Below, one piece after another: positions 22,171 to 34,900 of a stretch of DNA of 64,000 nucleotides. A program made the position numbers and the translations under genes. The DNA is from Symbiodinium natans (Eukaryota > Sar > Dinophyceae > Suessiales > Symbiodiniaceae): NCBI GenBank assembly GCA_905221605.1, contig CAJNDS010000791.1, positions 124,001 through 188,000 of the forward strand, in the 5' to 3' direction. The notes under the pieces are model-generated. The model did no database searches. It saw only the letters and a program-made list of their open reading frames with translations, and was not told where the DNA came from. The first letter of the stretch is position 1. Each line of letters starts with the position of its first letter.

Positions 22171-22828
22171 TGCTTCGGTACGGTCTGCAACCCACATCTT
22201 TGAATCCCTTTCACATGCCCATGTCCAGCCTCCTCGTGCCACAGCCCACTACGCACATCGCACATCAACTCGCGTTGTAACCCTAAACCCCTGATACCCT
22301 CAGCCCGATCACCTGAACACCTTCACCCTAAACTAAACCCCAAAACAGCTTGAGGGCCCGAAACATAAACTAAATGGCTTTGAGGCAGCAAGATCAAGCC
22401 CGGAAGCTTCTGCTTGTACGCCCATACGGCGACTTGGCTTTCTTGGAGGCATCGGACTTTAGTTGTTCGTTTGGTGTTTTTCAGGATTCAGGAGTGTCGG
22501 GTTTATGGTTTGGGCAGAGACATGGTGCCGAATCTGCCGAATCTGCCGGCCCCCAGTGGTAATCTTGCTCATGCGCAGTGCAGTGGGGTTGCGCAGCAGT
22601 TTTACTTGTGAGTTGGATTGGCTTGGAAGTCAGTGGAAAACCTGCATGGAAAGGATTTGAACCAGAGCTCGTTCTGCGTGCTGGCACAAGCGACGCTCAG
22701 CGTGACATCATCCTGGCCCAATGCATTTGCCCGTCCTCATTTGTGGTTTTGCAGTATTGTGACTATTCCACTGCCATCAGTTGCTGCCCATGGCTTCTGT
22801 GGCCAAGACCTCGACTTTCTGGCTTCAG

Positions 22829-25800
22829 GACGCAGCCTGACGAGGCAGTGGAGATCCCTTGCCCAGCCGGCTTGTCGTGTGCAGGGAAGGCACGGTCGGT
22901 TTGGGTTCGGGGCCTTCTGTCGAGTTTCGTCTGTTTCGTCTTCGGGTTATTTCGGGTTTCGAGGTGTGCTCCCCAAAACGGAGTCAGCATGGTGATCCTA
23001 CGGACGGGGATGATTCCGGAGCTCTATATCCTGAACCACGAAACCATCGGGGGTGCGCTCGTCTTGCCCTCCTCCTGCATACTGCTATGACATCGCTGCA
23101 ACCTTGGACGCAAGGAGCGTCGTTTGGTTACCGATTGTCCCAGCATGACTCCTACAGGGGTGGTTCGTCTGGACCCCCAGCCCCAAACCCAAAGCTTGAA
23201 CCCTAGTTCGTAAACCTGCAGCATCACTTAGTATCACTATACGTTTAGCCTTCTCTGCGCGCAGGAGGCGCAGCCCATCGTGTGCCCCAAGGGTGGCTTG
23301 GCTTGGTCTCGCTCTCTCAGCCGTCTCATTTTCTCATCGTTTTCTCATGTATCCTCTTGGTGTTTAGGAATTGCAGGGTTCAGGCTTCAGGGCTCTAGAT
23401 GTGCGCATGCCAGCAAAAGCCCAAATCCCAAAGCCCTAGACAGTCTTCAGGCTATTTCTGCCCGTCGGGCACGGCCCACGCCCTGAGCTGCCCGGAAGGG
23501 TACTTCTGCCCATCTGCTGCGAGCAACATCTCCTGCGACGCGAAGGCCAGCCCCGAGAGCTGGAAGGTACTTTTTGGCCTTTTGGCTGTAAATCCCTTGC
23601 CATGCCGGCTCTGGCAGGTTACTGGCAAGTTTCTGGATGGTGCGTGCCTGGACAAGAAGCTAGCGTCGCACGATTAGCTTCGGCAAGGGGTCGTGCGCCG
23701 AAGGAGAATGAAGCTTAGCGTTTAGGTTTTTGCGATTTAGAATCCGGAAGTGGGGTCTGCATTTGCTAGGAACATCATGTGCAAGAGCCAGTGAAGCACA
23801 AGTTTTACTGCCCAATGCGCAAAGCGGTAAACTCTCAGCTCAAGGGACTGAGACTCGTACCCCTACGGTTGTACTTAAAGGTTCCCTTTATTTTACTCCT
23901 AATATGGTCCTTATTTCTCCTTAGGGATCCTGAAAAGAGGGTCCCCCGAACCCAAGGGTACAACTTTAAGGGTCCAAGGTAGAGTCCGAGACCTCTCACC
24001 CCGCGTTTGTCAAGCTTCCCTAAGCCCCAAAAAATCCCCCAAACCTTCTCTTCCGAAAGTCCTCAGATGGCCTAAGGCGATGCGCCCCCGACCACAAGGG
24101 TCGCGACCCCCTGCCGCAGCCGTGCGAAGCGGGTAACTACTGTCACTCTCCTTCAGAACAGGAGGGGAAATTCGGATTCGATAGGCCCAATTCGGGTTTC
24201 AAGGTTCAGATCCCCAAGCTCCAGGCCGTAATTTCCGTTTTCCCCATCGAAAGAAGTGAAGGTTGTAGCATGTTGTGGCTAGCTGCAGCGGTCTTCCGGG
24301 TTCGCGCCGGCCCCCAGAACTGACCAACTCCATGAGCATCAGTCTGCCACTTTGTAAAAGCATGTGAAGATTTCCGGGCCATTCTCCTCCATTAAGGTTA
24401 TGAGTTATGAAGCGTTTCTCATGCCTGCAAGCCCAAGGTGTTGCCGGTTTGGCAAGGCCGTCGAGACTTGTTTTTTTGGTTTCCTGGGTTTGTTTGGCTG
24501 AAGATTTGTGGCTTACCTATGTGAGGCCGGTGGTTGGATGAAGTGCGGCAGTTGGGTCCTAAAGCCTTGAGCCACAGGCTTCCCCAGCCAAAAGCCTCCA
24601 GGGATATCTTATGGCGAATGCACCTGCAGGCCTCAAACTCGTTCCAAAGGCTCCAGCGTGCGCAGATAGGGCGTAACTACGGGGTTTCAGAGTTTTTTCT
24701 GCAGGTTCGGGGATTATGCATGACAGTATGAATCTGAAGCATAGGGCAGTTCCTTCTTGTGTTCTTAGCTTGGCCTGGATGGGTTCGAATCTGAAGCTGT
24801 GCAGTCCACGGGTGATGCATTGAGCATCGGTTTGGCGGTTCGAGTCGCGTGCGAGGATCTTTGCAAATACAATGTCCAGCAAGCATACCTTGAGACGGTG
24901 CGCTCGAAAGACACGAGTGCCTTCTCAGTCAGCCTTGTGCGAAGTCTTTTTGTCCTTTGGCTTTACAACTAAATAATTTGCACCGGGGAACAACCTGAAC
25001 ATCCCAAGGCCCAAGCACGTAGACGGCGTAAAGATGGTCCAAGAATCGAACATCCCTTGGATGGAAGAAATTGGGAATATCTACAGGTGGGTGTAATTTT
25101 CTTGAAGGAGCAGCTTGCAAATTTCCTGGTTGCCATCATCATAAAATCGCCTGGCTTGGAAAGAGATGTGGCCAACTTGATGAACCGAACTTGCGACACG
25201 GGGTTTCACCAAGTGAAAAAATCACGCCTGGCCAGTTGTGCATGTGCCCGTGCTTTGTCACGAAAGCTAGCTCCTTGGAGCTCGCGAGAGTTGTCGTTTA
25301 CAAGAATTCTCTCTAGTGTTCAGCTGGGTCAAAAAGCGACTCCGACCCTTAAGTGGTCTGAAAATCAGAGAGATAAAGGGCTGTGGAGGGGGGGGGGGGG
25401 GGCCCCCCCCCTCCCCCCCCTTATAGGATTGACAAAATCAATCTTAAGGTGTCCCCCCCCGCCCCCTCCTTTCAGGGTCGCCTTAATGATTTCTGGGGGG
25501 GGGGGCCCCCCCCCCCCCCTTTTGGCCCCCCCCCCCCCCCCTTTTCAGGCTTCCCCCTCCGTCTTGGTCAGGCGCAGAAGCTTGCTTGTCGTTTCTAGCT
25601 TTCGTGGCCCCGATCTCAAGTTAATCCAGTGAGAACGCAGGGTTCAAATTTAAGGCTGCCGCCTGCAACAGTTCTCCAAGATCTCAACTTTTTGTGCCGG
25701 GGTTCCCAGATAGCGGGTTTCTGAGTGAGAGCTTAAAGTGGCTCACACGAGGTCCTCCTTCCACCAAGCCCCGAACTGACATCTTCAGCCCCTAAACCCC

Positions 25801-25926
25801 AATCAACTTTAACACCCTACACACCCCAAGCCCATGCAGAATGCCAGGGAGTGCCCCTCAGGGCACTTCTGCCCTGCGGGTGTCTCGGCCCCGGTGCCCT
25901 GCTCGGAGACGGAAATCTGCAGCCCG
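22829..25926 (+). CDS. ABCG transporter: Cys-rich ectodomain exons
   Basis: These exons encode repeats of the type C-P-x-G-x-x-C found before the first TM of plant ABCG24/28. Exon 22829 reads TQPDEAVEIPCPAGLSC. Exon 23265 ends IVCPKG and joins in phase to exon 23451, YFCPSGTAHALSC then PEGYFCPSAASNISC. Exon 24067 reads LPQPCEAGNYCHSPSEQ, and exon 25840 reads ECPSGHFCPAGVSAPVPC, ending EICSP. Exon 24161 to 25840 and 25926 to 26193 join in phase 0 through GA and GC donors. The domain should be extracellular or lumenal and disulphide-bonded. The first TM (GVEIVIIMGVCVCLAASMP) follows at 26193. Confidence 0.75.
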
Positions 25927-28900
25927 GCCTCACTCAAGCACCGGCCCATCCCAAAAGATGCAGTCCCCGTTAACAACGAATCGCTATGATTCCACGTCGA
26001 AACCCCAAGCCACTTAAACCCGAACACCTTGAAAGCCATGAGGCCCTCCAGGATCTCGTATGCCGGGCCGCGCGATTCGGGCCGCACCCTGCCGAGGTTC
26101 AGTTGCGGACTTCAGGGTTTGAAGATTAGGGGTCCAGGACTTACGTTTTGGCACCCCTGATTGGACCCCTAATGACTACATCCGATCCTAAGGGCGTGGA
26201 GATTGTCATCATCATGGGCGTTTGCGTGTGCCTTGCGGCCTCCATGCCACTTGCTCAGTGGTTTTCTTGCATGTCCGGTGTTTAGTTTGGCTAAACCTTA
26301 AACCTCAAAACCGCGACCCAACTTGACAAAAAAGCTCATATCAAGGGACTGGTGGTGCCTGACGGCCGAGTTCTGGCCCCGTGGCGATGTTTCCTGAAGT
26401 TGCGGGAGGGGGTTTGCCCTGTTCGTGTTTGGATCTCGAAGGGGATGGGGCATTTACACCCGACACACTCAAGTTCAACCCGACGCTCTTTCCTCAGGTG
26501 GGTGCGGCTCCTGATGGTCTTGGCGCTTTTGGGGGGTGTGTGGCTCTACGAATACATCCGACGGTTGGGCGCCCGGAGTGGTGTTGTTCAAGGCTCACAG
26601 GTCCTAAAGCCATGATGCCGGAGCCAGGGTGAAGTTTCGGAATGAACCCTTTGGATTGACCCTGGTCCGCAACCTCAGGCACCAGATCTGGCAGCCCCTT
26701 ATCTTCCTGACCTACGCTTCTGCCCTGGTTGCCTGGGGCGTTGGCATCACGCCCAGGCTGCACGCGGCCTGTGGGAAGCAGGCAGGGGAGGTTCCGCTTT
26801 AGGGTTCGGCTTCAGAACCGTAAGCACCAATCCTCAGCGCCTGAACCCACTCTTCAGACCGGGGGTCCTTCGAACTACTGGGCTCCTGTTAGGTTTCAAA
26901 CTGTAGGGTATTCATTCCCCAAATGGTGTGCCAACACCCGGGATTCTTGTGTCCAGGGTAGATGGGTGTTAGATTGAGTTGCTCGCGCGGCGAGCGTTTT
27001 GCGCCCGCTATTCCTCGAGCAGTCCTCACATGTTTGGACGAAAAATGTGTACTTTTGGATTTCTCGGTGCCTTGAAACATCGCAAATTTCATGCTTTTAG
27101 CTTCGTGTGGATGGTGTCCAATCGCGCTCTCGCCAAAGCCCCGTGCGCATTTGGTGGTGTTAGTGGGTGGAAATCGTGCTCTCCGTTGTCCCATCTGCGT
27201 TTTGCGCCGTTGGGTGGTTTTAAGGGGATTCGCAATTCGCGATGCTGGAAATCGCGCTCTCGCCCAGGCGCCGTGCGCATCGACGTCGCCATCCTCGTAA
27301 CTGTCGTCGCTTTTGGACGTTGGGGTTCGTGAAATGCGAACATGTTGTCGCTGTTGAACGTGCGGTTCGCTCCATGCGAAACTGTCCACCACCTTTTTTT
27401 GGGAGGACATTCGGAGCTCTGGTGGCTCGAAAGTCAACTTTTGTAGTACAAATCTAGTACGTGCGGAGCTTTGGTGGCTCGAAAGTCGCATTTGGTAGTG
27501 TTGGACGTCTGGCTGGAGCTCCTTTTCAACAGGTTCCTTCCGTCTCCCGACCAGAATGACTAGTCCGGGTATTTTTTGGGGGCATATTAGAGGTTTAGAC
27601 CTTTAGGGTTCAAGGTTTAATCTGCCGCGCGTGGCCCATCTACAGAAAGAGAGCTGGTGTTGTGATGTGTTGTGTCCTTGGTTGTTCGGGTTCGTACTCA
27701 GGAGAGCTGTTCACAGCTGCAATATCCACTGTCTGTGCGCCTCCAAACCTACGTCGCCCCGCTCCTTTGCTGTTGTGGCAGGACTTCATGCTTTTGGAGC
27801 AAGTCTGCCTGGCCATAGCTGCTGCGGGTTGCGGGTTGATGAGTCTCCGGCTGTGCTATGCGCTGTATGGTCTCAGGGCCTCTGTTTCTTGTATCAGACG
27901 GCCCTGTCTTCTTTTTTTGGTGCTTTCTGGGCTCGAGGGATGGAGATGGTTGAGATGATGGTTGGAGCGTCGTTATACTGTAAAACACGTTAGGCTTCGC
28001 AACCGGGGCGTGGGTTTAGGCAGCCCAAGGGACAGACGGTGTTCATTTTCTCAAGAAAGAAGTGAGACGTGCTGTGTTGGAGCTATGTGCCTCTGCGCGG
28101 CCAATGAGGATTGGCGACGTGGCAGCAGCCTGCCGCTTCAACTGCAGTTTCTGGTGGTGGCGGGGGAAGGGGGGGAGGAGAGGAGCGAAGGCTTAGAGTT
28201 CAGGGTTGAGGAAAGGTAGGCGAAGTTGCAGGGAACATGTGCGCAGGGAGGGGGGGAGGGGGGGAGGGGGCTGCAATCCGCAGTGAGTGCACACTAGTCA
28301 GTGAGACAGTGGTTGAGGTGTCTAATTAGGTGCATGGGCGTTGAATTCATTTGTGCTAGATGCACATCCGAGACGGCTTCAAGCATAACGAAAGAAAGAA
28401 AGGTCGGCAGACCGTGTCCTGAAAGACAGAACGAAAAGACAGGACTCGCCTCTTTGTCCGAAACTCCGAGATTTCTCCTTTCTGCATGCCACTTTTCTTC
28501 AACCTTCAAGCCAAACTCTTACACCCTCGGTCCGTGAACATGGAGCCCATGATGCTGAGGCTTCTTGGCAATCCTGATTCCCTTCATGTCTGCCACATGG
28601 CCCAGATGGTCTATTGCGAGCTTGCCTAGCAAAAATGGCTTGAGGACGGAAGACAGTAGTGTCTAGGCCTGGGGCGTAGGGGTTAAGGTTTTCAAGTGTT
28701 TACGCGTGCTTCAAAAGTTCACGGGCAAAGTGCCCGTGTGGAAACAACAATGATGGGCTTTGGTGCTGGGGCGGGGAGGTCTTCATGCCCCAAACCCCCC
28801 ACCGCCCCAACGCAAACCTTGCACTCGCTCAACCCTGAGCCCGGAGCCCTTGACGTTGAGCAGAACCTACACCTGAACATGACCGAGCCTTGAAGCCTGA

Positions 28901-31900
28901 CATACCCGAGCCGACCCCGAGGTTGCCTACCACTTCTTCGGCGGCAGCCTCTCCAGCCTCCACCAAAATTCCAAGTTCCTGTTGCTTCTGGCGGCCTATG
29001 CGGGCACGCCTTTCGGCCGCGGTGCTCAGGGCTTGTGGCATTCAGATTCCAGAATCAGGTGGAGGCGGAGCATTGTTTTGCGGTTTTCGAGGCGACAGGA
29101 GCTCGTTCGAGGCCTCTAAAGGCTGTGTGTTGGACCTGATGTGACTGTTTCGCAGGTTCGGGTTGGGTGAATCGGAACAGTTCTGAAACCCCGGACTGGC
29201 GCTTCCATGCCTTAGATCATAGACGTGGCCCTGAAAACAGAGTCATGTTTCCAAATCCCTGAACCAACTGCACCAAAATCGAAGCCTGAAAGGGTTGCCA
29301 CCATCGCCTTCCTTGGCTACTGGGCTCGGGCCATTGCGCACCCTGGCTTCGAAGTTTGGGATTGCGGGATGTTCTTGTTAAAAGTGTTGTTCTTGGACCT
29401 TTTGCAGTTTTTCGTGTGCTGTCATGTCCCAGCTACAGCTCTACTGTAGAGCCTGTAGCTTTCTCCCCAAAAAGCAATCTTGCATCGAATAAGGATTCCT
29501 GCCCTTTGCTGAGGTATGTGCTTCTGTGCCTGGCTTGGATTGCTTGGGCCGCGATCTGCATCCTCTACGACCGAGGTGCTCCCTGAACCCCTCAACCTCG
29601 AACCAGAAGCGATTGAGGCCCAGTTTGGCCCAAATGAGTAGCTGCCACTACATGGGGCTTTGTCGGAAAACGCCTTGACGCCCTAAAGCCCTGAACATGC
29701 TAGCAAACCAAACCCAAATGCACCAGAAACCCTGACAAACCCTGACAAACCCTGACAAACCCTGACAAACCCTGAGCCCCAAACCCTGAACCCCAAACCC
29801 TGAACCCACACCCTTAGATGCCCTAAGCCTTGCGCCGCACCAGAGGCTGTTCGAGGAGCAATGTAGAGCAAGGCTTTCGTGAGGCCGCAGCTTCAGTGCC
29901 TTGGAGGGGGACTTGAAGGGTTCACGGTGTGGAGGTTCATGGGCTTAGGGTGTAGGACTACATTTAGGGCGTTTAGGGACTCTGATTCTTCAGGTTCTGG
30001 GCTCGGGGTCGCTAGAAGTTGGGAGGCTCCGATTTCAGTTCTGCCTCAGCGTTGAGAGGTTGTGGAGGTCTCCCAGCTTCTTCTGAAACTGGGCGCCGAA
30101 AACTCCAAACTGGTGCGCTCAACCCCTTCGCCCAACCACAATCTAGTTACACAAGTGAAAAGGTCACGGCCTCCTTGACGTCTGTTGCGGTTGGCCGAAC
30201 TGATGGCCGCCCGGCATTAGGGCTCTTCAGGAGTAGCCTGGCTGTGTGGGATTGAGCCTGTTCAGTCTTGCAGAGCGGAGAGCTCAAGTGCATGCATGTC
30301 ACGATAGTCCAAGTAGCAAGACATGGAACGTCTTGGCACCTGCAAACCATAAGCCATAAACATGCTGCTGACTGCTGATCCCCCAAACCGTGCAGAATCC
30401 TGAAACCGCCAGTGCCAACTTTTGCTCTGTGGCAGATGCCGCGCCGCATCCGGCCGAGCCGGGAGAGGTTCACAGTGATGGCGGGAGCAACTTGTTTCAA
30501 CCCTGAGCCCTAAGCCCTAAGCCCGAGAACCCTAGACTTGAATGGCGCCCAAGAAACAAACCCAATCCGAAACCCAACGCAAAGCCTCCGAGAGAGATGG
30601 GGATCTGCTTCAGGGCCGGACTTTGGAAGTTTAGGAGGCAGTGGCTGGTTTAGATCTGGAGATGCACGAGCTGGGTTTTCAAGCACTTGAGGTCTGTTTC
30701 TTCTGGTTGTGGGTCTGGAAAGCACGGGCCCGAAGTTCTCGAAATGCTGCAGTAGAACCCTCCCCGCATGTGGCACAGGTCTCACAGGCTACGGCATCAG
30801 TTTCAGTTTGCTGGACGTGTCGTTGCTGCTGCCCAACGGCCAGGCATCTGGGCTAGCAGCTACCAGGGGTTTTGGCTCTCGCGATTTTGTGGGTTTTGGC
30901 TACCGGCGTATGATTTTGGGTTGAGATTGTGTGAGAGTGGTGGTGAACCGCCCCGTCCCAGACATTCTGCTCTCGGAATGAATTGAGGTGATCTTAAGTG
31001 GTATCAACCTGGACATTCCTGCTGGATGTGGCTTGGCCGCTGTGGGTCCTTGATTCCATAAAGAACAACACATAAGACAGGCTTTTCGTGGAACTTGAGA
31101 GTGAAAGGTTTTCAAGGCAGCGTTGTTTTCTTCGAGGTGACGCTGTGTGAAGCCTGCTGGATGCACGGCGCCTGACAAATCCTACCCCTCACTTGCCCAG
31201 GAGCCCTCCCTGAATAGGCCACCTGGATCACCCAAAATCTTTCACTACAGACCCTAGATGAAGGTACGGTGGCCGTCATGGGCCCAAGTGGCTGTGGCAA
31301 GTTCCCCGGCTCCGGCCAAGGGGTTTAGGGTTGGGCCGTCTCAGATTTAGGTTGGTTTGGGGGCTGTGCATGTTTAGGTTTTCGGTTTCGGGGGTTTGAG
31401 GTTTCATGAGCTTGGGCGGGTTTAGGGCTTAGTAATTGGGTTTGTCGGGCTTTCAGGATCTCGGGGTTTAGTGGTTCTTGGGCTGAGGGCTTAGGGGCGC
31501 AGGAGTCTGAGATTTAAGGGTTGAGGGATCTAGGATTGAGGTTCGGTCGGGTTTCTGTGGTTGGATCTCGCCCCAGCTCGGCCCTTAACTTCCCTTGCCC
31601 AAATGCTGAACCCGAAACCATCACACAGAGACATGGCGATCTCTTGTCCTTCCCGGCTCAAGAAGTGCGAGTGTGCTGGGTTAAGGGTCGGGTTGTGGGT
31701 CTGGGGTTGATTGTAGCAGCGGGTAGCAGCTTGGCACTTCGGGGCTTCACTGGCCTAGCCATTGAGGCTTTCAGGCCCGATTGAACTCCATGAGTTTACC
31801 GTGGGGCTGTGGGGAGGGTTGGCCCGTTTGGCCATGGCAGCGATAGTCCTGTCTTTGATCCTGACGTCCATCCTTCCCAGGACAGGTGATGCAGCACTCT

Positions 31901-34900
31901 CCATTTCTTCCGGCTACGAAACGTTCCTGACTCAAATCAGGAACCGCATAGTGTGTGCAGAGGATGATGTTTTCGATGAGGCGGCCCAACATGCATGGGC
32001 CCAGCCCTGCGACTCAATGAAGGATGGCCCATTCTGCAGAGGCCTGCCTGAAATCGAAACTGCTCGACACAGGCCCTTCACACTGGACAGCATTGTGCCG
32101 CAACATCTCTTCGGAGACCCCCGTGCCACCCTGGAGCTCTCTGCATCCAACGTCGTGAAAAGCGCCGTGGACGCCGATACCTCTGCAAATAAGCAGGCCA
32201 CGCTGATCCTCAACAAGTTCCTGGAAGACTTCTCGAAGGTCAAGGAGGTGTACGTGAAGTCCTTGGGTGTGGAGGGGCGCCTGGATTTCTCACGACTGCC
32301 CATGGGAGGTGGACTGGGCCTCTCTCGAAGCTTCTCGCTCGGGTTGCCAAGTGGTGTGTCCGCCACATGGGCAGGACCCTGGCAGGTGGTTCCTGCCGAG
32401 CTGCCTCCTGACGACACGTTGGCCCCCAGGAGATGGGCGGCCAGATCCAAGTCCCGAACATCCCGAAAATCCGGGCCACGAGCCGCGCTGCGATTGAACG
32501 GTGCCATTGGCAGCATCCGGTTCTCGCGCCCGGTCGTGGTACGGAGCCTCCAGATCCAGCCGGTTCAGGGAGGCCCTCGCTTGTGGGTACGCGGGCGGCT
32601 GTCGGGTGGTGAGGTTTGGCGACATTCCTACCAATGTGAGGCACAGCTTTGTGGCACTGGGGACCTTGTTTTGGGTCGGTGGGAGGGTGATGGACAGTGG
32701 TACTACGCGAGGATTTTGATGCCTCATGATGCCGGAGCCACGCTGTGGTGGATCGATCGGGATCCCTCTCATCGCCTCGTGGCCTGGGAACATCTCACGA
32801 CGCCTGCTGGCAAGCCTTGCAGGGGCGAAGCAAGTCCTGGAGCCACTGGAACTGTAATGTTTTCGAAGTCTTCGAAGTCTTCGAGCAAATGGAAGGACCT
32901 GGCACGGCGAAGCAAGGCTGTTGACGAGATCGCCTTCTTGGCGCCCGATGGCCTCGATGGCCTCGGCTGGCTGCTGGGTGAGCTCCACGTGGCCACTGTC
33001 CGCTGGCGCCCCGAGGTTGGTGCCGATGACAGCGTGCGCCTCCCCTCGGATGCCTTGTCCAGAGTAGTGCAGGTTTTGCCTGGGCCCTTTGCCACTATCG
33101 AGGATGTTTCCCATGCTGCCTTGTACTACAACGCCGACGACATGCTAGAGCAGGGCCTTCGCCTCAACAGCTTTGCAAGGCGCCAGGAGCTCGTGGAGGC
33201 CCCGCGCCGCTCCAAGACAGACTCCTACGTCCAGTTGAGCGCCTTCCGCTCCGTGGAGGGGCTGAAGCAGATGCTACGGGCTCTGATGCCAGGCCTTGGT
33301 CGCCCCTGGCTTCGGCTTCCGGCGCACGTCAGCCAAGCCCGCGTGCTTGCCGACTTGGACCACCTAGTGACGACGCTGGATGTCAGCCACCTGCAGCCGG
33401 AGGACCAAGAGAAAGTGGTCAAGCGCTACGGCCACTTCGAGGTGTTCTTTGCAGACATTTGGGACTGGAGGACGGCTGTGGACTCACTCCAGGTGCTATA
33501 TGAGCCTTGGACCACACTGCCGACTCCCGAATCATAATGCTGAAGCGCCATCAGTGGGCTGCGGGGTCTTGCAGGTAGGTGGCCAGCCGGATTCAGTAGG
33601 GGGCGATGTTGAAAGAGATTCGGAAGGGATGGTGGAGTTTCCTAAAACAGATTGAGATGCTTCAGTGGAGTGGTATCTTATTGTTTGGCCCAAGCCAAGG
33701 AGCTCTGGAGGGAGGATGCAGCCATGCAGAATGAGGTCACCGGCGTCTTCAAAAAGGGGCAGTCCTGGCAGGGCTCCTACTTCTGCACCCAGGGCCGCAC
33801 TCAGTTTAGCCTCGACATCACTGATGTCACGATGCTGGGACCTATGTTGCACAACTTTCGTGCTTGTTTATTTTTCTCCCACCAAGACATCAAAAGGGCC
33901 GAGCTGCTCCAGGTTTCAAGAGCAGCCAAGGTCAGTCAATGGCAAGGAGCAGATACGAGCGGATTTAACCTTCATCATCGCCACATGGAGGAATGTTGGC
34001 TTTCCGTTGATTCCTTTGTTTTGCACCACCCAAGCTAGGAAAGCACAGTGCACCCGTACCACGAGCAGTGTCTTCTATTGAATGTGAACGACTAGGAAGG
34101 CCAACAAACACCACGAGCAAGATCCAAGAAACACCACCTCCCTGAAGTGAGCCACAACCAGCACCTAGGCCAAGAAGGGCAAAAACGTCACCGGCATCTA
34201 CGAGGTTGGCTTTCTCTTGAGCCCCTGCAAGCCCTCGAACCCTGAAGCACCTCACCCTGGCACTTCTCCCTTTATGCTCTAACTCGCTATTGCCATTGCC
34301 GTCACCATTATGATTATCCTTATCGATTATGGGTACTATCATTATGCAAATTAAGATTTCCATTATGACTGTTTTCGTGCAAAGCGTGCCGCCCATGTTC
34401 CCTGCATGCCAAGAACGAAGCTGATGAGATCATACGAAGCTCATACCGGCCACAATGATATGAAGATGAAGTAGAAGACAGGAAATGGTAAGGATTCATA
34501 GAAGTATCAGTATCAGTATAAGTCCTTGCATTTGCACTCGTGATCTTACATATATATATATATGTATATATGCTGATTGAAAAATGGTAGTAACTGTAAA
34601 TGCTTGCGCACGCCGCCTCGGCAGCCCTGCTTGTTCCGCATGCCTCTCGGCCGAGGAGAATAGCCAGAAGATGATGGGGGGAATAAAAAGCGTTGCTTTT
34701 TCTTTGCCTGGAGGTTTCGGGGCTCCTGGAGCCAGCGGGAAGGAGCCTCGTCATGGAGCCGATCCCAGACTCCTGGAAGGCCCAGCCCAAGAATTTTGCA
34801 GCCAGGCTTCTGTTATGTCTTTTGTTTGGGTTTAGGCTGCTGAACATCTTCCTTTCTCGACTTTCTTGAGAGAGGAGTCTGGGTTAGACTTCTCCCGTCC

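Larger units (their letters stand above)
16230..22828. other. Long interval without a recognised gene
   Basis: No family could be assigned. It is a mosaic of degenerate TTTAGGG/CCCTAAA-like words, homopolymer runs (C run at about 21211-21226) and short open pieces on both strands. If the ABC transporter gene has 5' exons upstream of 22829, they should lie in the last kilobase, for example around 22680-22750, but none could be joined in phase. Confidence 0.3.

Noticed and set aside
21434-22268. Long minus-strand ORFs of up to 253 codons
   Set aside because: They run through the GT/GAGT/GAGGT satellite; the His-Thr-Ser-Leu repeats are products of the microsatellite.
24565-24582. CTTGAGCCA as a reverse-strand spliced-leader relic
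   Set aside because: Only nine bases match, the next bases do not fit the leader, and no minus-strand gene follows.
24775-24860. GGTTCGAATC and GGTTCGAGTC words resembling tRNA T-arms
   Set aside because: No anticodon arm or acceptor stem could be folded around either one.
25840-25943. Longer ectodomain exon ending SPASLKHR
   Set aside because: Using the GC donor after AGCCCG (25926) joins in phase to the TM exon at 26193; the longer form breaks the frame or needs a CA donor.
26889-27491. 200-codon minus-strand ORF rich in Arg and Thr
   Set aside because: It spans a duplicated block in an ABCG intron and changes frame content with the repeat; no motif recognised.
29514-29586. TM exon read as a C-terminus (stop TGA at 29584-29586)
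   Set aside because: A GT donor at 29576 joins in phase to the ATPase-domain exon at 30788, so the stop lies in the intron.
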